Shown here: piece by piece, positions 19,065 through 29,251 of the stretch
Position numbering within the stretch: position 1 is the stretch's first letter
Layout: the number at the start of each line of letters is the position of its first letter
DNA from: Salinisphaera sp. T31B1
GTDB taxonomy: Bacteria > Pseudomonadota > Gammaproteobacteria > Nevskiales > Salinisphaeraceae
DNA length: 64,000 bases
Assembly: GCF_040361275.1 (NCBI RefSeq)
Contig: NZ_APNH01000005.1
Location: forward strand, 124,001 to 188,000
Direction of reading: 5' to 3'
Translations under genes and position numbers: made by a program
The notes under the pieces: model-generated
What the model saw: the letters and a program-made list of their open reading frames with translations, nothing else
Told to the model about the DNA's origin: nothing
Database searches by the model: none

Positions 19065-20987
19065 TCAATTGAGGCTGCCGGTGTCGGCGTAGTCGGTCTT
19101 GACGGTATCCATGCGTGAATCCAGAGGCACGATGGTCTCGTCCAGACGCGCCTGGAAGACCGTCATGTGCGACATCGCGCGCTGGACGTAACCGCGGGTT
19201 TCGGTGTAAGGAATATTGGCGACCCAGATGGTCGGGTCCATGGGTTCGCCCGGCAGCCAGCGTTCGATCCGGCCGGGGCCGGCGTTGTAGCTGGCGCTGG
19301 CCAGCGCGAGATTGCCATGCCAGCGGTCGAGCATGTCGGCCAGATAGCGGCTGCCCAGCTGAATATTGACTTCCGGTACCGTGAGCGCGGCGCTGCCCGG
19401 TGAGGCCGTGCCGAGCTGGCGCGAGACCAGCCGAGCGGTGCCCGGCATGAGCTGCATCAGGCCGACCGCACCCGCCGGCGATCGTACCGCCGGCTGAAAC
19501 AGCGACTCCGTCCGCATGATCGCGAGCACATACGCCGGATCCAGATCGTTGTCGTCGGCGAAGCGGCCGATGGCATCGCTATAGGGCATCGGGTAGCGAA
19601 TATCCAGATCGTCCCAGTAATCGGCCTTGGCCAGCGTGATGATCGCTCGCGAATACCATTGCCATTGATAGGCGATGCGCGCGGCCTCGGCCAGGGCGGC
19701 GTTATCGAGCCCGTCGATGAGCGCGTTCCATTCGAGTCCGGCCTGATGGTCGCGCCCCAGCGCACGCAGCTCCTCGGCACGGGCCAGCGCCGGGCGCGCA
19801 CGCACGCGCGCCGCAGCGGCCGCATCGGCGGGCAGCGGGCGTTCGTTGAGGCTGTACTGGCGATCCAGCGCATCTGCGGCGAGATAACCGTGATAGGAGC
19901 GTTCTCGAGACAGCGGCTCGAGAATCGCCTGTGCTTGCGTGTCCTGTCCCATTTCGAAAAGCGCGCGTCCGTGCCAGTAGCGCCACTCCTCATCGGCGCC
20001 GATATCGGCCGGCAAATCCCGGATCGCCTCGACCACCAGCGGCCATCGCTGTTGATAGATCGCCGACCGAATCTCCCAGCCCAGAGCGTGGCCGTCGTCG
20101 GCCATGCGCGCATGGTCGATACGTGCAAACCAGGCCAGCGCCTGGGCCTGATGGTTCTGGGCGTACAGCAGCGCCACATAGCGCTTCATCTCGTAGCGCT
20201 GCTCGGCGTCCAGATCCATCCGTTCGGCAAGCACGGGCAGCAGGTCGGCGGCCGTGTCCAGATCCGACAGCGCCAGACGCTTGAAGGCATGGACCGCGAC
20301 ATCGGCATCCAGCGAACGATCGGCGTTGGCGAGCTGGCGTGGCGATTGCGACACGGCCAGCCACTGGTCGATCGTGGCGGTCTGTGGGCCGGGCATCTGT
20401 TTGGCGAGATAGCGGGCCAGACCGTACTGGCCTTCGATGACGGCCAGTCGCGCCCGGCGCCGGATCTCGTCAGGACCGAGCAGGCCCTGGTCGTCGAGCC
20501 AGGCGAATACGGGGTCGCAGGCATCGGGCTGGCTGCGGCCGACCCGCCAGAGATCCAGCGCCTGGGCGCGCGGATTCATGCCGAGCCGGATCTGCGCATT
20601 GATCCTGCGACAGGTGGCAGCGGTCCCCTCGTCGGCGCCGCTGTTGTCCAGCACCGCTTGCCAGCGGCCGCGCCGCGCGAGGCTGTTCAGCCAGTGACGA
20701 CGCAGACTCACCGCCGGCGGCAGATCGGGGTTGGCCGTGACGAACCCGCGGATTTCGTCGTCCAGAGACGGACCGGCATCGTGGTCCAGCCGATACCGCA
20801 GGTCGGCTGCGCTGATGTAGTTGTATAACGGATACGACTGGAGTTGGGCCAGTGCAGCCTGCTCGCTGTCCAAACGGCCCTGCTGGGCTGCAGCGAGCGT
20901 GTCGAGGAACAGGCTGCGTTGGGCCGGCGTTGCGGCCGTGGCCAGGCTGGCGCAAAGCCACAGGCCGGCAAGCAGAACTATACGCAT
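19065..20987 (-). CDS. slt: Soluble lytic murein transglycosylase Slt
   Basis: The 640-residue exported protein has a signal peptide (MRIVLLAGLWLCASLATAA). A long alpha-helical superhelical part follows, and the C-terminal SLT domain contains MRTESLFQPAVRSPAGAVGL; the glutamate in this motif is catalytic. LMQLMPGTARLV and SASYNAGPGRIERWL are further family marks. It cleaves peptidoglycan glycan strands to 1,6-anhydro ends in the periplasm. Either the ATG at 20987 or the one at 21014 could be used; neither has a good ribosome binding site. Confidence 0.94.
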   Translation of the reverse strand: MRIVLLAGLWLCASLATAATPAQRSLFLDTLAAAQQGRLDSEQAALAQLQSYPLYNYISAADLRYRLDHDAGPSLDDEIRGFVTANPDLPPAVSLRRHWLNSLARRGRWQAVLDNSGADEGTAATCRRINAQIRLGMNPRAQALDLWRVGRSQPDACDPVFAWLDDQGLLGPDEIRRRARLAVIEGQYGLARYLAKQMPGPQTATIDQWLAVSQSPRQLANADRSLDADVAVHAFKRLALSDLDTAADLLPVLAERMDLDAEQRYEMKRYVALLYAQNHQAQALAWFARIDHARMADDGHALGWEIRSAIYQQRWPLVVEAIRDLPADIGADEEWRYWHGRALFEMGQDTQAQAILEPLSRERSYHGYLAADALDRQYSLNERPLPADAAAAARVRARPALARAEELRALGRDHQAGLEWNALIDGLDNAALAEAARIAYQWQWYSRAIITLAKADYWDDLDIRYPMPYSDAIGRFADDNDLDPAYVLAIMRTESLFQPAVRSPAGAVGLMQLMPGTARLVSRQLGTASPGSAALTVPEVNIQLGSRYLADMLDRWHGNLALASASYNAGPGRIERWLPGEPMDPTIWVANIPYTETRGYVQRAMSHMTVFQARLDETIVPLDSRMDTVKTDYADTGSLN

Positions 20988-21090
20988 GGCGTATCGATGG
21001 CGAAGGCGGAACATGTGCAGGCAGTGTACCGCAGCAGACGCCGCGGACTCAGGGTCGCCCAGCACGTCGCCCGGCGCGGATGGCGCCGGC

Positions 21091-22059
21091 TCAGAGCGTT
21101 GCGGTGAAGCTGTCGTCGTCGATATTGAAGGCCGGCTCTCCGGCCAGCAGGGTCACGCCCGACGGATCGCAGTTCATGACCGCCTCGCGCAGCATGTTGA
21201 TCGCCTTGGGCCGCGGGAAGCTCTTGCGCCAGGCAATCGCAATCCGACGGGTCGGAGCGGTGCCGGCGAACGGACGTGTCTCGAGCAGATTCGAATCGTG
21301 CGCCAGCCCCGGTATCGAAGAGCGCGGCAGCACGGTGATACCGAGGCCGCTGGCGACCATGTGGCGAATGGTCTCGAGGCTGGAGCCGGCCTGCGACTGC
21401 CGGGTTTCCTCTCGGTCGCGACAGTCTTCGCATAGCGACAGGACCTGGTCGCGGAAACAGTGGCCTGGACCGAGCAGCAACAGATCTTCGGTCGCCAGAT
21501 CGTTGGCCTCGATCTGCGTACGCGAGGTCCACGGATGGTTCTGGGGCATGACCACCACGAACGACTCGTCGTAGAGCGCCCAGGTCGACAGGCTGGGTAC
21601 GTCGAACGGCATGGCGATGATGACCGCATCGAGTTCGTTGTTGCGCAGCTGCTGGGTCAAGGTGCCGGTGAAATTCTCTTCGATGATCAGCGGCATGTCC
21701 GGTGTGGACTCGCGCAGCTTGGGAATGAGGTGGGGCAGCAGATAGGGGCCGACCGTATAGATCACGCCCAGGCGCAGCGCGCCCTTGAGTTCGTCGCGGC
21801 CCTGTTCGGCGACCGCCTCCAGTGCGCTGACTTCACCGAGCACGCGATAGGCCTGCTCGATCACGCGGCGTCCGATCGGCGTCACCCGGGCCTCGCCGCG
21901 ATTGCGTTCGAACACGGTCACGCCGAGCTCGCCTTCGAGCTTCTTGACCGCGACCGACAGCGTCGGCTGGCTTACGAACGCCCGCTTGGCGGCACGGCCA
22001 AAATGCCGTTCCTTGTCCAGCGCGATCAGGTAGCGTAGTTCGGTCAGGGTGATATGCAT
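21091..22059 (-). CDS. oxyR: LysR-type hydrogen-peroxide sensor OxyR
   Basis: The 322-residue protein starts MHITLTELRYLIALDKERHF with the LysR helix-turn-helix at residues 5-60. The redox pair is C201 in GPGHCFRDQ and C210 in LSLCEDC, nine residues apart as in E. coli OxyR (C199-C208), so peroxide sensing by disulfide formation is expected. An extra cysteine, C213, follows. The frame extends to 22179, but the ATG at 22059 gives the family N-terminus. It lies 13 bases after hemF on the same strand. Confidence 0.94.
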   Translation of the reverse strand: MHITLTELRYLIALDKERHFGRAAKRAFVSQPTLSVAVKKLEGELGVTVFERNRGEARVTPIGRRVIEQAYRVLGEVSALEAVAEQGRDELKGALRLGVIYTVGPYLLPHLIPKLRESTPDMPLIIEENFTGTLTQQLRNNELDAVIIAMPFDVPSLSTWALYDESFVVVMPQNHPWTSRTQIEANDLATEDLLLLGPGHCFRDQVLSLCEDCRDREETRQSQAGSSLETIRHMVASGLGITVLPRSSIPGLAHDSNLLETRPFAGTAPTRRIAIAWRKSFPRPKAINMLREAVMNCDPSGVTLLAGEPAFNIDDDSFTATL

Positions 22060-22072
22060 CGGATACGAAGTA

Positions 22073-23002
22073 TCAGGCGGTCGAAAGGCCGAGCCAGTCC
22101 TGGGGCTTGAGATAGGTCTCGTACAGCGTGGCCTCGGGGCTGCCCGGGTCCGGCTGATACCCATATTGCCACGATGCAACCGGTGGCATTGACATCAGGA
22201 TGGACTCGGTGCGTCCGCGCGATTGCAGGCCGAACAGCGTACCGCGGTCATAAACGAGATTGAACTCGACATAACGGCCGCGTCGATACAACTGGAAATC
22301 CCGCTCGCGCTGGCCGTAGGTCTGCGCGCGGCGTTTTTCGACGATCGGTGCATAGGCGTCGATGAAGCCTTGTCCAACGTCGCGTACGAAGGCGAAGCTG
22401 TCGGTAAAACCCAGCTCGTCGAAGTCGTCGAAGAACAGTCCGCCCACACCGCGGGTTTCGTCCCGATGCGGCAGATAGAAGTATTCGTCGCACCATGTCT
22501 TGAAGCGTGGATACAACGACGCATCGTGGGCAGCGCAGGCCGCTTGTGCTGCGGCATGCCAGGCCACAGCGTCCTCGCGGTAAGGATAGTACGGCGTCAG
22601 ATCGAAGCCGCCGCCGAACCACCAGACCGGTGCTTCGCCGGGCCGTTCGGCAACGAAGAAGCGGACGTTGGCATGGGCCGTCGGCGCATAGGGATTGCGC
22701 GGATGTGCCACCACCGACACGCCGGTGGCAATGAACGACCGACCGGCCAGCTCCGGTCGGCGAGCCGATGCCGACGCCGGCAGGTTGTCGCCGGTCACGC
22801 GAGAGAAATTTACACCGGCGCGCTCGAAGGTGCTGCCCTCGGTCAGCACTCGGGTGTCGCCGCCGCCGCCCGCCGGCCGCTGCCAGGTATCGATCAGAAA
22901 CTCGGTATCGGGCTCGAGCGCGGTGAAGCGCTCACAGATATGATCCTGCAACTCGCGGAAATAGGCGATCACCGCGTCCGGGTCGATACACTGATCCGAC
23001 AT
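22073..23002 (-). CDS. hemF: Oxygen-dependent coproporphyrinogen III oxidase HemF
   Basis: The 309-residue protein shows the HemF pattern throughout: [29 protein letters not shown] (ends VSVV and ANVR), [19 protein letters not shown], and [20 protein letters not shown]. It decarboxylates coproporphyrinogen III to protoporphyrinogen IX in haem synthesis using oxygen. It follows tsaC after 3 bases and precedes oxyR, so peroxide response and haem synthesis may share a transcript. Confidence 0.97.
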   Translation of the reverse strand: MSDQCIDPDAVIAYFRELQDHICERFTALEPDTEFLIDTWQRPAGGGGDTRVLTEGSTFERAGVNFSRVTGDNLPASASARRPELAGRSFIATGVSVVAHPRNPYAPTAHANVRFFVAERPGEAPVWWFGGGFDLTPYYPYREDAVAWHAAAQAACAAHDASLYPRFKTWCDEYFYLPHRDETRGVGGLFFDDFDELGFTDSFAFVRDVGQGFIDAYAPIVEKRRAQTYGQRERDFQLYRRGRYVEFNLVYDRGTLFGLQSRGRTESILMSMPPVASWQYGYQPDPGSPEATLYETYLKPQDWLGLSTA

Positions 23003-23005
23003 GGG

Positions 23006-23584
23006 CTAACCGCGCAGGATATGGCCGCTGACCATGTCCCGTATCTGGGAGGGCGTACCCGGATGATCGGGGAGGCCGCCAAGGATGAAATCCACGGCCG
23101 AGCTGCCGAATCGGGCCCTGATCTGCCAGGCCGACCGGGCCGGCGGATGACCGGACAGGTTGGCGCTGGTCGATACCAGAGGCCCGCCGAAGGTGCGCGA
23201 AAGCGCGGCGGTCAGCGCATGATCGGTCTGGCGGAGCGCGATGGTGTCGTGGTCGCCGGTCAGCCACCAGGGCGTATCGTCATGCGCGGGTAACAGACAG
23301 GTCACCGGAGCCGGCCAGAAGGCCACGGCCGCATGCCAGGCATCAGTGGCACCGGGGTCGACAAACGGGGCCAGATCGTCGGGCTCGGCCCCGACCACGA
23401 TCAATCCCTGGGCAGGATCGCGTCGCTTGAGTTCGATGACCCGCAGCACGGCTTCGGGCTGGAGCGGATCGCACGACAGCCCCCAGACACCTTCGGTGGC
23501 ATGCGCGACCACGCCGCCGGCTCGCAGCACCCGCACGGCGCGCGCCAGTCGATGGGTGGAGGGCAGAGTCGGATTCATCGGCAT
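23006..23584 (-). CDS. tsaC: Threonylcarbamoyl-AMP synthase TsaC (Sua5/YrdC family)
   Basis: The 192-residue protein has the YrdC core: GGVVAHATEGVWGLSCDP near residue 30, ELKRRDPAQGLIVVGAE near 60, and PLVSTSANLSGHPP near 145. It makes threonylcarbamoyl-AMP from threonine, bicarbonate and ATP for TsaD in the t6A pathway. The ATG at 23584 is taken; the longer frame would need a TTG. It sits between topA and hemF, a frequent neighbourhood. Confidence 0.95.
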   Translation of the reverse strand: MPMNPTLPSTHRLARAVRVLRAGGVVAHATEGVWGLSCDPLQPEAVLRVIELKRRDPAQGLIVVGAEPDDLAPFVDPGATDAWHAAVAFWPAPVTCLLPAHDDTPWWLTGDHDTIALRQTDHALTAALSRTFGGPLVSTSANLSGHPPARSAWQIRARFGSSAVDFILGGLPDHPGTPSQIRDMVSGHILRG

Positions 23585-23632
23585 CCCGTCGTTTCGGTGC
23601 AAAAATGCGAGGCGCGCGTATCGTCGGCCCGA

Positions 23633-26116
23633 TCAGGAGCCGGACTTGTCATCCGATCCGGCCGAGGTCTTGCGCTTGGCGGGCGTGCGCTTGGCGGCCG
23701 GTTTTTTCGTCGAGCCAGACTTCGCAGCCTTCGGCTTGGTCTTGGCCTTGGCCTTGGCCGTATCCTTGGTCGTGCTTTTCGCGGTTTTGTCGGCGGTCTT
23801 TTTAGACGCTGTCTTGCGTCCGCGCTTTTTCTTCTCGGGCGCCTTGGCAATGATGTCCTGACACTGCTCGAGGGTCAGCGATTCGGGCTCCACGTCCTTG
23901 GGCACGCTGGCGTTCTTCTTGCCGTCGGTGATGTATGGGCCGAACGGGCCGTGCTGCACTTTGATGCCTTCGGCCTCGAAGTGCTTGATCAGTTTCTTGG
24001 CGTCGGCTTCCTTCTTGGCAGCGACCACTTCCTTCGCGCGTTCGGGCGTAATGGTGTAGGGGTCGTCCTCCTTGAGCGAGGCGAACTTCTTGCCGTAACG
24101 CACATACGGGCCGAAGCGGCCGATATTGGCCACCATCGGTTCGCCCTCGGGCGTTTCGCCCAGATCCCGCGGCAGGTTGAACAGATACAGCGCTTCGTCG
24201 AGCGTGATCTTGTCCATGTCCTGGCCCTTGCGCAGGCCGGCGAACTTCGGCTTTTCCTCGTCGTCCTTGGTGCCGATCTGCACGAATGGGCCGTAGCGGC
24301 CGATACGCACGATCACCGGCTTGCCGGACTTCGGATCGGTGCCCAGCTCACGCGCCTGGGCGACTTCCTCGCGCGACAGATCCTGCTTGGACTCGATCTG
24401 CTCGGAGAAGCGGTCCCAGAATTCGCGCAGCAGCGGCTGCCACTTCTCTTCGCCGCGGGAGACCGCGTCGAGCCGGTCTTCCAGCTTGGCGGTGAACTCG
24501 TAGTCCACGTAGCGGGTGAAGTGGTCGGTCAGGAACTTGTTGACGATCTTGCCCAGCGGCGTCGGCATGAAGGCCTTGCCGTCCATCTCCACGTATTCGC
24601 GATCCTGCAGGGTGGAGATGATCGAGGCATAGGTCGACGGCCGGCCGATGTCGTATTCCTCGAGGGTCTTCACCAGCGCGGCTTCGGTGAAGCGCGGGGG
24701 CGGCTCGGTGAAATGCTGGGTCGGCACGATCTGCTGCAGCGCCAGCATCTCGTTTTCTTCGAGATGCGGCAGGCGCTTGTCGGAATCGTCGTCGGACTTG
24801 TCGTCGTCCTTGCCCTCCTTGTAGACCGACAGGAAACCCGGCTCGCGCAGGGTTCGGCCGGAGGCCCGGAACAGGTGCCTGCCGTCGGCGTCGGCGGCCA
24901 GGTCGGCCGAGACGGTATCGAACAGCGCGTGCACCATTTGGCTGGCGACCGTGCGCTGCCAGATCAGCTCGTACAGCCGGAACTGGTCCGAGGACAGCGA
25001 CGTCTTGATCTCTTCCGGAATGCGCGCGCTGGCGGTCGGGCGGATGGCCTCATGGGCCTCCTGGGCATTCTTCGACTTGGTCTTGAAGGTTCTGGGCGCG
25101 TCGGGGAGATTTTTCGCCCCGTAGCGACGCCCAATCATGTCCCGCAGCTCGGCGATGGCGTCATTGGCCAGGTTCACCGAGTCGGTACGCATATAGGTGA
25201 TCAGGCCGGTGGCTTCGCCGCCATCGACCGATACGCCTTCATACAGACTCTGGGCCGTACGCATGGTGCGCTTGGCGGTGAATCCGAGCTTGCGCGCGGC
25301 TTCCTGTTGCAGCGTGGACGTGGTGAACGGCGGCGCCGGATTGCGCTTGCGCTGTTTCTTTTCAACCTTGGCGACGCGCAACTGGCCGTTTGCGGCCTTG
25401 GTCAGCGTCTCGAACGCCTCGTCGGCGCTGCCCTGATTATTGACCGTGAACTGCTCGACCTTCTCGGCGTTGAGCTGGCTCAGGCGCGCAGTGAACGGTA
25501 TGTCGTCCTTGTCGACCTGGGCCTCGATCTTCCAGTACTCCTGGGGAACGAACGCTTCGATCTCGGCGTCACGCTCACAGATCAGGCGCAGGGCAGGGCT
25601 CTGGACACGACCGGCCGACAGGCCGCGCTGGACCTTGCGCCACAGCAGCGGCGACAGGTTGAAGCCGACCAGATAATCCAGCGCGCGGCGGGCCTGCTGG
25701 GCGTTGACCAGATCGTCTGATATCTCGCGCGGGTTGGCCACGGCCGAACCTACGGCCTTCTTGGTGATCTCGTGAAACACGACACGGGCGACGTGCTTGT
25801 CGCCGATCAGGCCGCGTTCGCGCAGCAGCTCGAGCAGATGCCAGGCAATGGCTTCGCCTTCGCGATCCGGGTCAGTGGCCAGCAGCAGGGAATCGGACTT
25901 CTTCAGACTCTTGACGATCTTGTCGACGTGTTTGACGTTGCGATCGATCACGTCGTAGCGCATGGCGAAGTCGTGCTCGGTATCGACCGCGCCTTCCTTG
26001 GGGATCAGATCGCGCACGTGTCCGTACGAGGCCAGGACCTCGTAGTCCTTGCCCAGATATTTTTCGATCGTCCGGGCCTTTGCCGGCGACTCCACGATGA
26101 CGAGATTGCGGCTCAT
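23633..26116 (-). CDS. topA: DNA topoisomerase I TopA
   Basis: The 827-residue protein begins with a TOPRIM domain (MSRNLVIVESPAKARTIEKY; DPDREGEAIAWHL). The catalytic tyrosine lies in GLITYMRTDSVNLAND at about residue 307. The C-terminal part carries topoisomerase repeats of the IGRYGPFVQIG, IGRFGPYVRYG and HGPFGPYITDG type without zinc-binding cysteines, then a lysine/alanine-rich tail of about 70 residues. It relaxes negative supercoils. The Lys-rich tail likely aids DNA binding. Confidence 0.97.
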   Translation of the reverse strand: MSRNLVIVESPAKARTIEKYLGKDYEVLASYGHVRDLIPKEGAVDTEHDFAMRYDVIDRNVKHVDKIVKSLKKSDSLLLATDPDREGEAIAWHLLELLRERGLIGDKHVARVVFHEITKKAVGSAVANPREISDDLVNAQQARRALDYLVGFNLSPLLWRKVQRGLSAGRVQSPALRLICERDAEIEAFVPQEYWKIEAQVDKDDIPFTARLSQLNAEKVEQFTVNNQGSADEAFETLTKAANGQLRVAKVEKKQRKRNPAPPFTTSTLQQEAARKLGFTAKRTMRTAQSLYEGVSVDGGEATGLITYMRTDSVNLANDAIAELRDMIGRRYGAKNLPDAPRTFKTKSKNAQEAHEAIRPTASARIPEEIKTSLSSDQFRLYELIWQRTVASQMVHALFDTVSADLAADADGRHLFRASGRTLREPGFLSVYKEGKDDDKSDDDSDKRLPHLEENEMLALQQIVPTQHFTEPPPRFTEAALVKTLEEYDIGRPSTYASIISTLQDREYVEMDGKAFMPTPLGKIVNKFLTDHFTRYVDYEFTAKLEDRLDAVSRGEEKWQPLLREFWDRFSEQIESKQDLSREEVAQARELGTDPKSGKPVIVRIGRYGPFVQIGTKDDEEKPKFAGLRKGQDMDKITLDEALYLFNLPRDLGETPEGEPMVANIGRFGPYVRYGKKFASLKEDDPYTITPERAKEVVAAKKEADAKKLIKHFEAEGIKVQHGPFGPYITDGKKNASVPKDVEPESLTLEQCQDIIAKAPEKKKRGRKTASKKTADKTAKSTTKDTAKAKAKTKPKAAKSGSTKKPAAKRTPAKRKTSAGSDDKSGS

Positions 26117-26272
26117 CGACTCACGCTGATGGGATGGAATGTCTGCGCCTGAATGACGGCGCGCTGCACACTAGCACAGCCTTTGAAGCATGCGCGAGCG
26201 TGTTACGTCAATGTTCGGCAGGCCGGTGACGCAGAGCGTCAGTCTGGAATAGTCGGCCGAACAGCGGCTGAA

Positions 26273-26743
26273 TCAGTGGGCCGCGCCGGGCGATTCGGCG
26301 TGGATCATGGCCTCCATGCGCGCATAGGCCTGGTCGTGACCGGTCGAGGAGAGCACCATCATCACGACCCACTTGAGCTGCTCGATCTCGGCGCCTTCGA
26401 AGGCATCCTCGGCCAGTGCCATGAGCCGATCGATGACGATCTCGCGGGCCGTGGCCGACAGTACGCCCGACTGCTGGAGAAAAGCCAGAAAGCCGCGGCA
26501 TTCGGCGTCGAGGACGTGCATCTCGGCTTCCGAATAGACCCGGATCGCATCCTCGCTCGGGGTTGCAGCCAGCGCCTGGCCGGCGGGATCGGTGGCACGG
26601 ATCCATGCGAAGGCGTCATCGATCTCGTCGGGAAAGAAACCGGCTTCGTCGAGGTCGTCCCGGATGTTGGCCGCATGTTCGGCGTCTGCCAGAGAGAAGT
26701 TCTCGAACAGATACAGCAGGACGTCGAGCAGGTTTTCGTTCAT
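26273..26743 (-). CDS. smg: Smg family protein (DUF494)
   Basis: The 156-residue protein starts MNENLLDVLLYLFENF, the family opening, and contains AGFFPDEIDDAFAWI and ECRGFLAFLQQSGVL. Smg proteins are small and acidic, and their function is not established. The gene sits beside dprA and upstream of topA, as in many gammaproteobacteria. The ATG at 26743 is preferred over the GTG two codons earlier. Confidence 0.93.
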   Translation of the reverse strand: MNENLLDVLLYLFENFSLADAEHAANIRDDLDEAGFFPDEIDDAFAWIRATDPAGQALAATPSEDAIRVYSEAEMHVLDAECRGFLAFLQQSGVLSATAREIVIDRLMALAEDAFEGAEIEQLKWVVMMVLSSTGHDQAYARMEAMIHAESPGAAH

Positions 26744-26793
26744 GAGCACAGGTCCGTTGTTGAACAGTCCTCGCCGGTAAATGGTCCGGAGCG

Positions 26794-27918
26794 TCAGACG
26801 ACCCGGCTGTAGGCACCGCCCGGGGTGGTGACCACGTGTCCTTCCAGCTCCAGAATGAGCAGCGTCGATGATACCGCATCTGCCGACCAGCCCGTCCGTG
26901 CGATCAGTTCGTCGATCCGCGCAGGGGCGTGGCCGAGCGCTTCGAGCAGCACCCGGTGGTCATCGTCGGCGATTGCCGCATCCGCTTGATCGCATTGACG
27001 ATCCGGCGACTGACCCGGTTCGCGCTCCGCGGGTGCCGACGCGCGGAAGCCGGGCAGCACGCCGGCGATATCCTCGAGTATGTGCTCGGTCGTCTCCACC
27101 AGTTTTGCGCCATCCCGGATCAGTTGATGACAGCCGCGAGCCAATGGGTTGTGAATCGAGCCGGGCAGGGCGAAGACGTCGCGCCCGGCTGCGGCCGCCA
27201 TGCGGGCGGTGATCAGCGAGCCTGACGCACGGGCGGCCTCGATCACAAGTGTTGCCGAGCACAGACCGGCGATGATGCGATTCCGGCGCGGGAAATTGCC
27301 GCGTATCGGCTGGGTGCCGAGCGCGAATTCGCTGAGCAGCAGCCCGTCGGCCGCAATCCGCTCGGCCAGCGGCTTGTTAATGGCCGGATAGACGCGGTCC
27401 AGCCCCGTACCGCATACCGCGATGGTCATGCCGTCGGCCGCCAGCGCGCCTTCATGGGCGGCGGCATCGATGCCGCGTGCCAGGCCCGACACCACGACCA
27501 GCCCGGCGGCGGCCAGTGCGCCGCCGAATTCGCGCGCCGCGTCCAGCCCCGCCGGGGTCGGGTTGCGGCTGCCCACGATCGCAATCGCGGGGTAGCGCAG
27601 CAGGTCCGTGTCGCCGTTGGCAAACAGCCAGAGCGGTGACGGGTCGAGCTCGGCCAGCGCCTGGGGATAATGCGGATGTTCACGGCTTATCAGCTCGTGG
27701 TGAGGCTCGGCCAACCACTGCTCGGCCTCGACCAGGCGGGGGTTGTCGCGGCTCGCACGGGCCGCGAGCACCGCGCGCGGAACGCCGAGTTCGCGCCACG
27801 CGCTATCGCCAGCGGCAAGCGCAGAGGCCGGGGTGCCGAACCGTTCGATCAGGCGCGCGGCGAACGTGGGCCCGATGCCCGGAATACAGGCCAGTTGCAG
27901 CCAGTCGCGCCGACTCAT
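26794..27918 (-). CDS. dprA: DNA-processing protein DprA (Smf)
   Basis: The 374-residue protein has an N-terminal helical part (CIPGIGPTFAARLIERFG) and then the Rossmann-like core. Its motifs are AIVGSRNPTPAG, VSGLARGIDAAAHEGAL, GTGLDRVYPAINKPLAERI and PIRGNFPRRNRIIAGL. A winged-helix-like C-terminal domain follows (about residues 310-370). DprA binds single-stranded DNA and loads RecA during natural transformation. It lies 44 bases downstream of the LysM gene in the LysM-dprA-smg-topA run. Confidence 0.96.
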   Translation of the reverse strand: MSRRDWLQLACIPGIGPTFAARLIERFGTPASALAAGDSAWRELGVPRAVLAARASRDNPRLVEAEQWLAEPHHELISREHPHYPQALAELDPSPLWLFANGDTDLLRYPAIAIVGSRNPTPAGLDAAREFGGALAAAGLVVVSGLARGIDAAAHEGALAADGMTIAVCGTGLDRVYPAINKPLAERIAADGLLLSEFALGTQPIRGNFPRRNRIIAGLCSATLVIEAARASGSLITARMAAAAGRDVFALPGSIHNPLARGCHQLIRDGAKLVETTEHILEDIAGVLPGFRASAPAEREPGQSPDRQCDQADAAIADDDHRVLLEALGHAPARIDELIARTGWSADAVSSTLLILELEGHVVTTPGGAYSRVV

Positions 27919-27962
27919 CGCGGCTGCTGTGTGCGCTTGGCGTGGAGCGAGCCCATGAACAC

Positions 27963-29117
27963 TCAGGCCTGCGGGGCCGCGACCGTATCGCCGACATGAA
28001 CCGCACGTTGTGCCCGCATGATCAATGCGAAACTCACCCGGGCATCGGTCTTGAACACCATCAACTGGCCCGATTGCAACGGCGGTAACTGAACCTGGCC
28101 GCCCTTGACCGGGTCGCGCACGACACGGCCGGCTTCGAATATATCCAGCACATGACCGCGTTCGATGCCGTCGTCTTCTCCCACGTCCAGCGTGACCACC
28201 TGGTACTGGCCGACCGCGGCGACACCGTCGTACACCGAGATGATGCGTCCGTCGACCGGCGCCCCGGGCGCATGCGGATAGAAATGCCGCACCAGATCCT
28301 GCTGTTCGAGCGGTAACAGGCGATCGCCTACCAGCGCTTCGCGGTAGCTGCGGGTGATCCGGCCGGTGGACACCGTATCGAATGTATCGATATCGATCTC
28401 ACCGACCGGGACCGCCTGGCGCCCCAGAATCTCGCCGTTGACCGGATCGGTATACGGACCGCTGTCGCGTACGAGGCTGTAGCTTTCCGTAGGCGCGCCG
28501 TCGAGGTCGATATCGCGGATATAGACTGTAGTGCCCTTGCCGCCGACCAGATGCTCGTCGACAAACGACACGACATAGGGCGCTGCGTTGATCTGTTTGG
28601 CCGATACCAGCCGCGGGCCTGTGAGAAAGGCGCGGATTGCGTCCAGGGGAATGGTGGCGATGTTGTCGAGCGGTTGCTCGCGCACGTGCGGCGACAGGCG
28701 CTCGGTGCGCGCGCGGGCCAGCATGGGCTGGCCGTCGGCGCTGCGCGTGAGTATCAGCACTTCGCCAGGGTAGATCAGATGGGGGTTGGCGATATCGGGG
28801 TTGTCGTCCCAAAGCTGGGGCCAATACCAGGGATCCCGCAGGTAATATCCGGCAATCGCCCAGAGCGTGTCACCCGGTTTGACTACGTACCGCAGCGGCG
28901 CATCGGCGCGCATGTGGGCGTCGAGATCGGCGGCGTTCAGCTCGGGCAGCGCGCGCGCTGCCAACGGCTGGGCAGTCGGCGGGTCGATCACGGGCTGCAC
29001 GTTGTCGACCGGCGCGGCCGGTCGGCTGGCGCAGCCGGCCAGCAGCGCGATCGAAAACATGCCCGCTACCAGCCCGCCAAGCCTCGGCGTCCGATCCAAA
29101 CCGTTATACTCTCGCAT
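27963..29117 (-). CDS. LysM-domain lipoprotein
   Basis: The 384-residue protein has a lipoprotein signal, ALLAGCASRPAA, with the lipidated cysteine near residue 29. One LysM repeat follows at about residues 77-125 (YVVKPGDTLWAIAGYYLRDP, then NPHLIYPGEVLIL). LysM domains bind peptidoglycan, so this is probably an envelope-anchored protein. The remaining 250 residues are not recognised beyond the family. It is divergent from def and starts the LysM-dprA-smg-topA strand run, a conserved arrangement in gammaproteobacteria. Confidence 0.9.
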   Translation of the reverse strand: MREYNGLDRTPRLGGLVAGMFSIALLAGCASRPAAPVDNVQPVIDPPTAQPLAARALPELNAADLDAHMRADAPLRYVVKPGDTLWAIAGYYLRDPWYWPQLWDDNPDIANPHLIYPGEVLILTRSADGQPMLARARTERLSPHVREQPLDNIATIPLDAIRAFLTGPRLVSAKQINAAPYVVSFVDEHLVGGKGTTVYIRDIDLDGAPTESYSLVRDSGPYTDPVNGEILGRQAVPVGEIDIDTFDTVSTGRITRSYREALVGDRLLPLEQQDLVRHFYPHAPGAPVDGRIISVYDGVAAVGQYQVVTLDVGEDDGIERGHVLDIFEAGRVVRDPVKGGQVQLPPLQSGQLMVFKTDARVSFALIMRAQRAVHVGDTVAAPQA

Positions 29118-29251
29118 CCAGGACGCGCCCCCTTCTGTTGCATGGCCGCTTCGATGTCGTCATCGGATCGTCGGCCGGCCCCGCGCATCGCATCGCCGGG
29201 GCCGTCGATCGGGGCCCGGTCAATTTTGCGACGCGTTGAAAACGACAGAGT

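Noticed and set aside
23333..25720. A 795-codon frame antisense to topA
   Set aside because: Low-complexity Leu/Gly/Arg-rich translation with no family; topA on the other strand is unmistakable.
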